In this document: positions 16,160-16,297 of the stretch, piece after piece
Layout: each line of letters starts with the position of its first letter
Numbering within the stretch: the stretch's first letter is position 1
Assembly (NCBI GenBank): GCA_013054445.1
Contig: JAAMPI010001300.1
Span: 1 to 16,297 of the forward strand
Direction: 5' to 3'
Source: Cudoniella acicularis
Taxonomy: Eukaryota; Ascomycota; Leotiomycetes; Helotiales; Helotiaceae
DNA: 16,297 nt
The notes under the pieces: model-generated
What the model saw: only the letters and a program-made list of their open reading frames with translations
Database searches by the model: none
What the model was told of the DNA's origin: nothing
Made by a program: the position numbers and the translations under genes

Positions 16160-16297
16160 TTACCCCCCCCTTTTAAAAAAGCTTACCCTTAAGCGTATAA
16201 GAAGTATTATATCGTCGTCTAGCTCGTCTACGAGTCTCTACCCTCTTCCTATACCTTAATCTACTCTACTAGCTTCCTAGGAGGTCTTGGTTATATT
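16160..16297 (-). pseudogene. pol: 3' end of another Gypsy-1-type pol (runs off window)
   Basis: The reverse complement aligns with 8066-8201: the tail after the chromodomain (including EL-DDD-I and RLR-SFF blocks), the polypurine tract (16161-16178 in reverse) and the stop touching the LTR. It carries RIP stops at the Gln and Trp codons that are intact in Gypsy-1, and lacks one base at the position that is N at 8132. It represents a separate element of the same family inserted in the opposite orientation, most of it beyond the window. Confidence 0.75.

Overview
The window looks like a gene-poor, transposon-only block from a filamentous ascomycete (Pezizomycotina). No host gene, rRNA or tRNA was found. 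The signature is repeat-induced point mutation (RIP). Broken reading frames carry almost only TAA/TAG stops, mostly where the family has Gln or Trp, CpA/TpG is depleted in favour of TpA, and CpG remains common, so simple CpG deamination does not explain it. The element types (Fot1/pogo, fungal Tc1/mariner, chromodomain Ty3/Gypsy) fit such a genome; the species cannot be named from sequence alone.

Layout. 1-1811: AT-rich leader and RIP-riddled Fot1/pogo transposase, cut off by an LTR. 1812-2511: a patchwork of LTR family A (one complete copy, one partial) around a 144-bp slice of the U3 of LTR family B. 2512-8446: a Ty3/Gypsy element (Gypsy-1), LTR-gag-protease-RT-RNase H-integrase-chromodomain-LTR. 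Its gag, protease and integrase are nearly open, while RT/RNase H is RIP-damaged. 8447-14797: a second, heavily mutated Gypsy element (Gypsy-2) lacking its 5' LTR, its gag split by a Tc1/mariner copy at 8539-9784. 14798-15397: a degenerate 199-codon frame on the minus strand, not clearly part of any element. 15437-15871: LTR A in reverse orientation, inserted into a reverse LTR B (15872-16159). This is followed by the mutated 3' end of another Gypsy-1-type pol on the minus strand, running off the window.

Relations. The nest has at least four layers: mariner in Gypsy-2 gag, LTR A in Fot1, LTR A in LTR B, and Gypsy-1 abutting LTR A on one side and Gypsy-2 gag on the other. None of the LTR units has matching target-site duplications, and Gypsy-1's two LTRs have unrelated U3 regions, so ectopic recombination (or assembly chimerism) has shuffled the block. 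Many N bases sit where RIP creates C/T or G/A differences, suggesting near-identical copies collapsed in assembly. I see no convincing sign of a new biological system. The items most worth checking are the mosaic Gypsy-1, the U3 swap, and the minus-strand relic whose RIP-converted tyrosines fit a lost cysteine motif.
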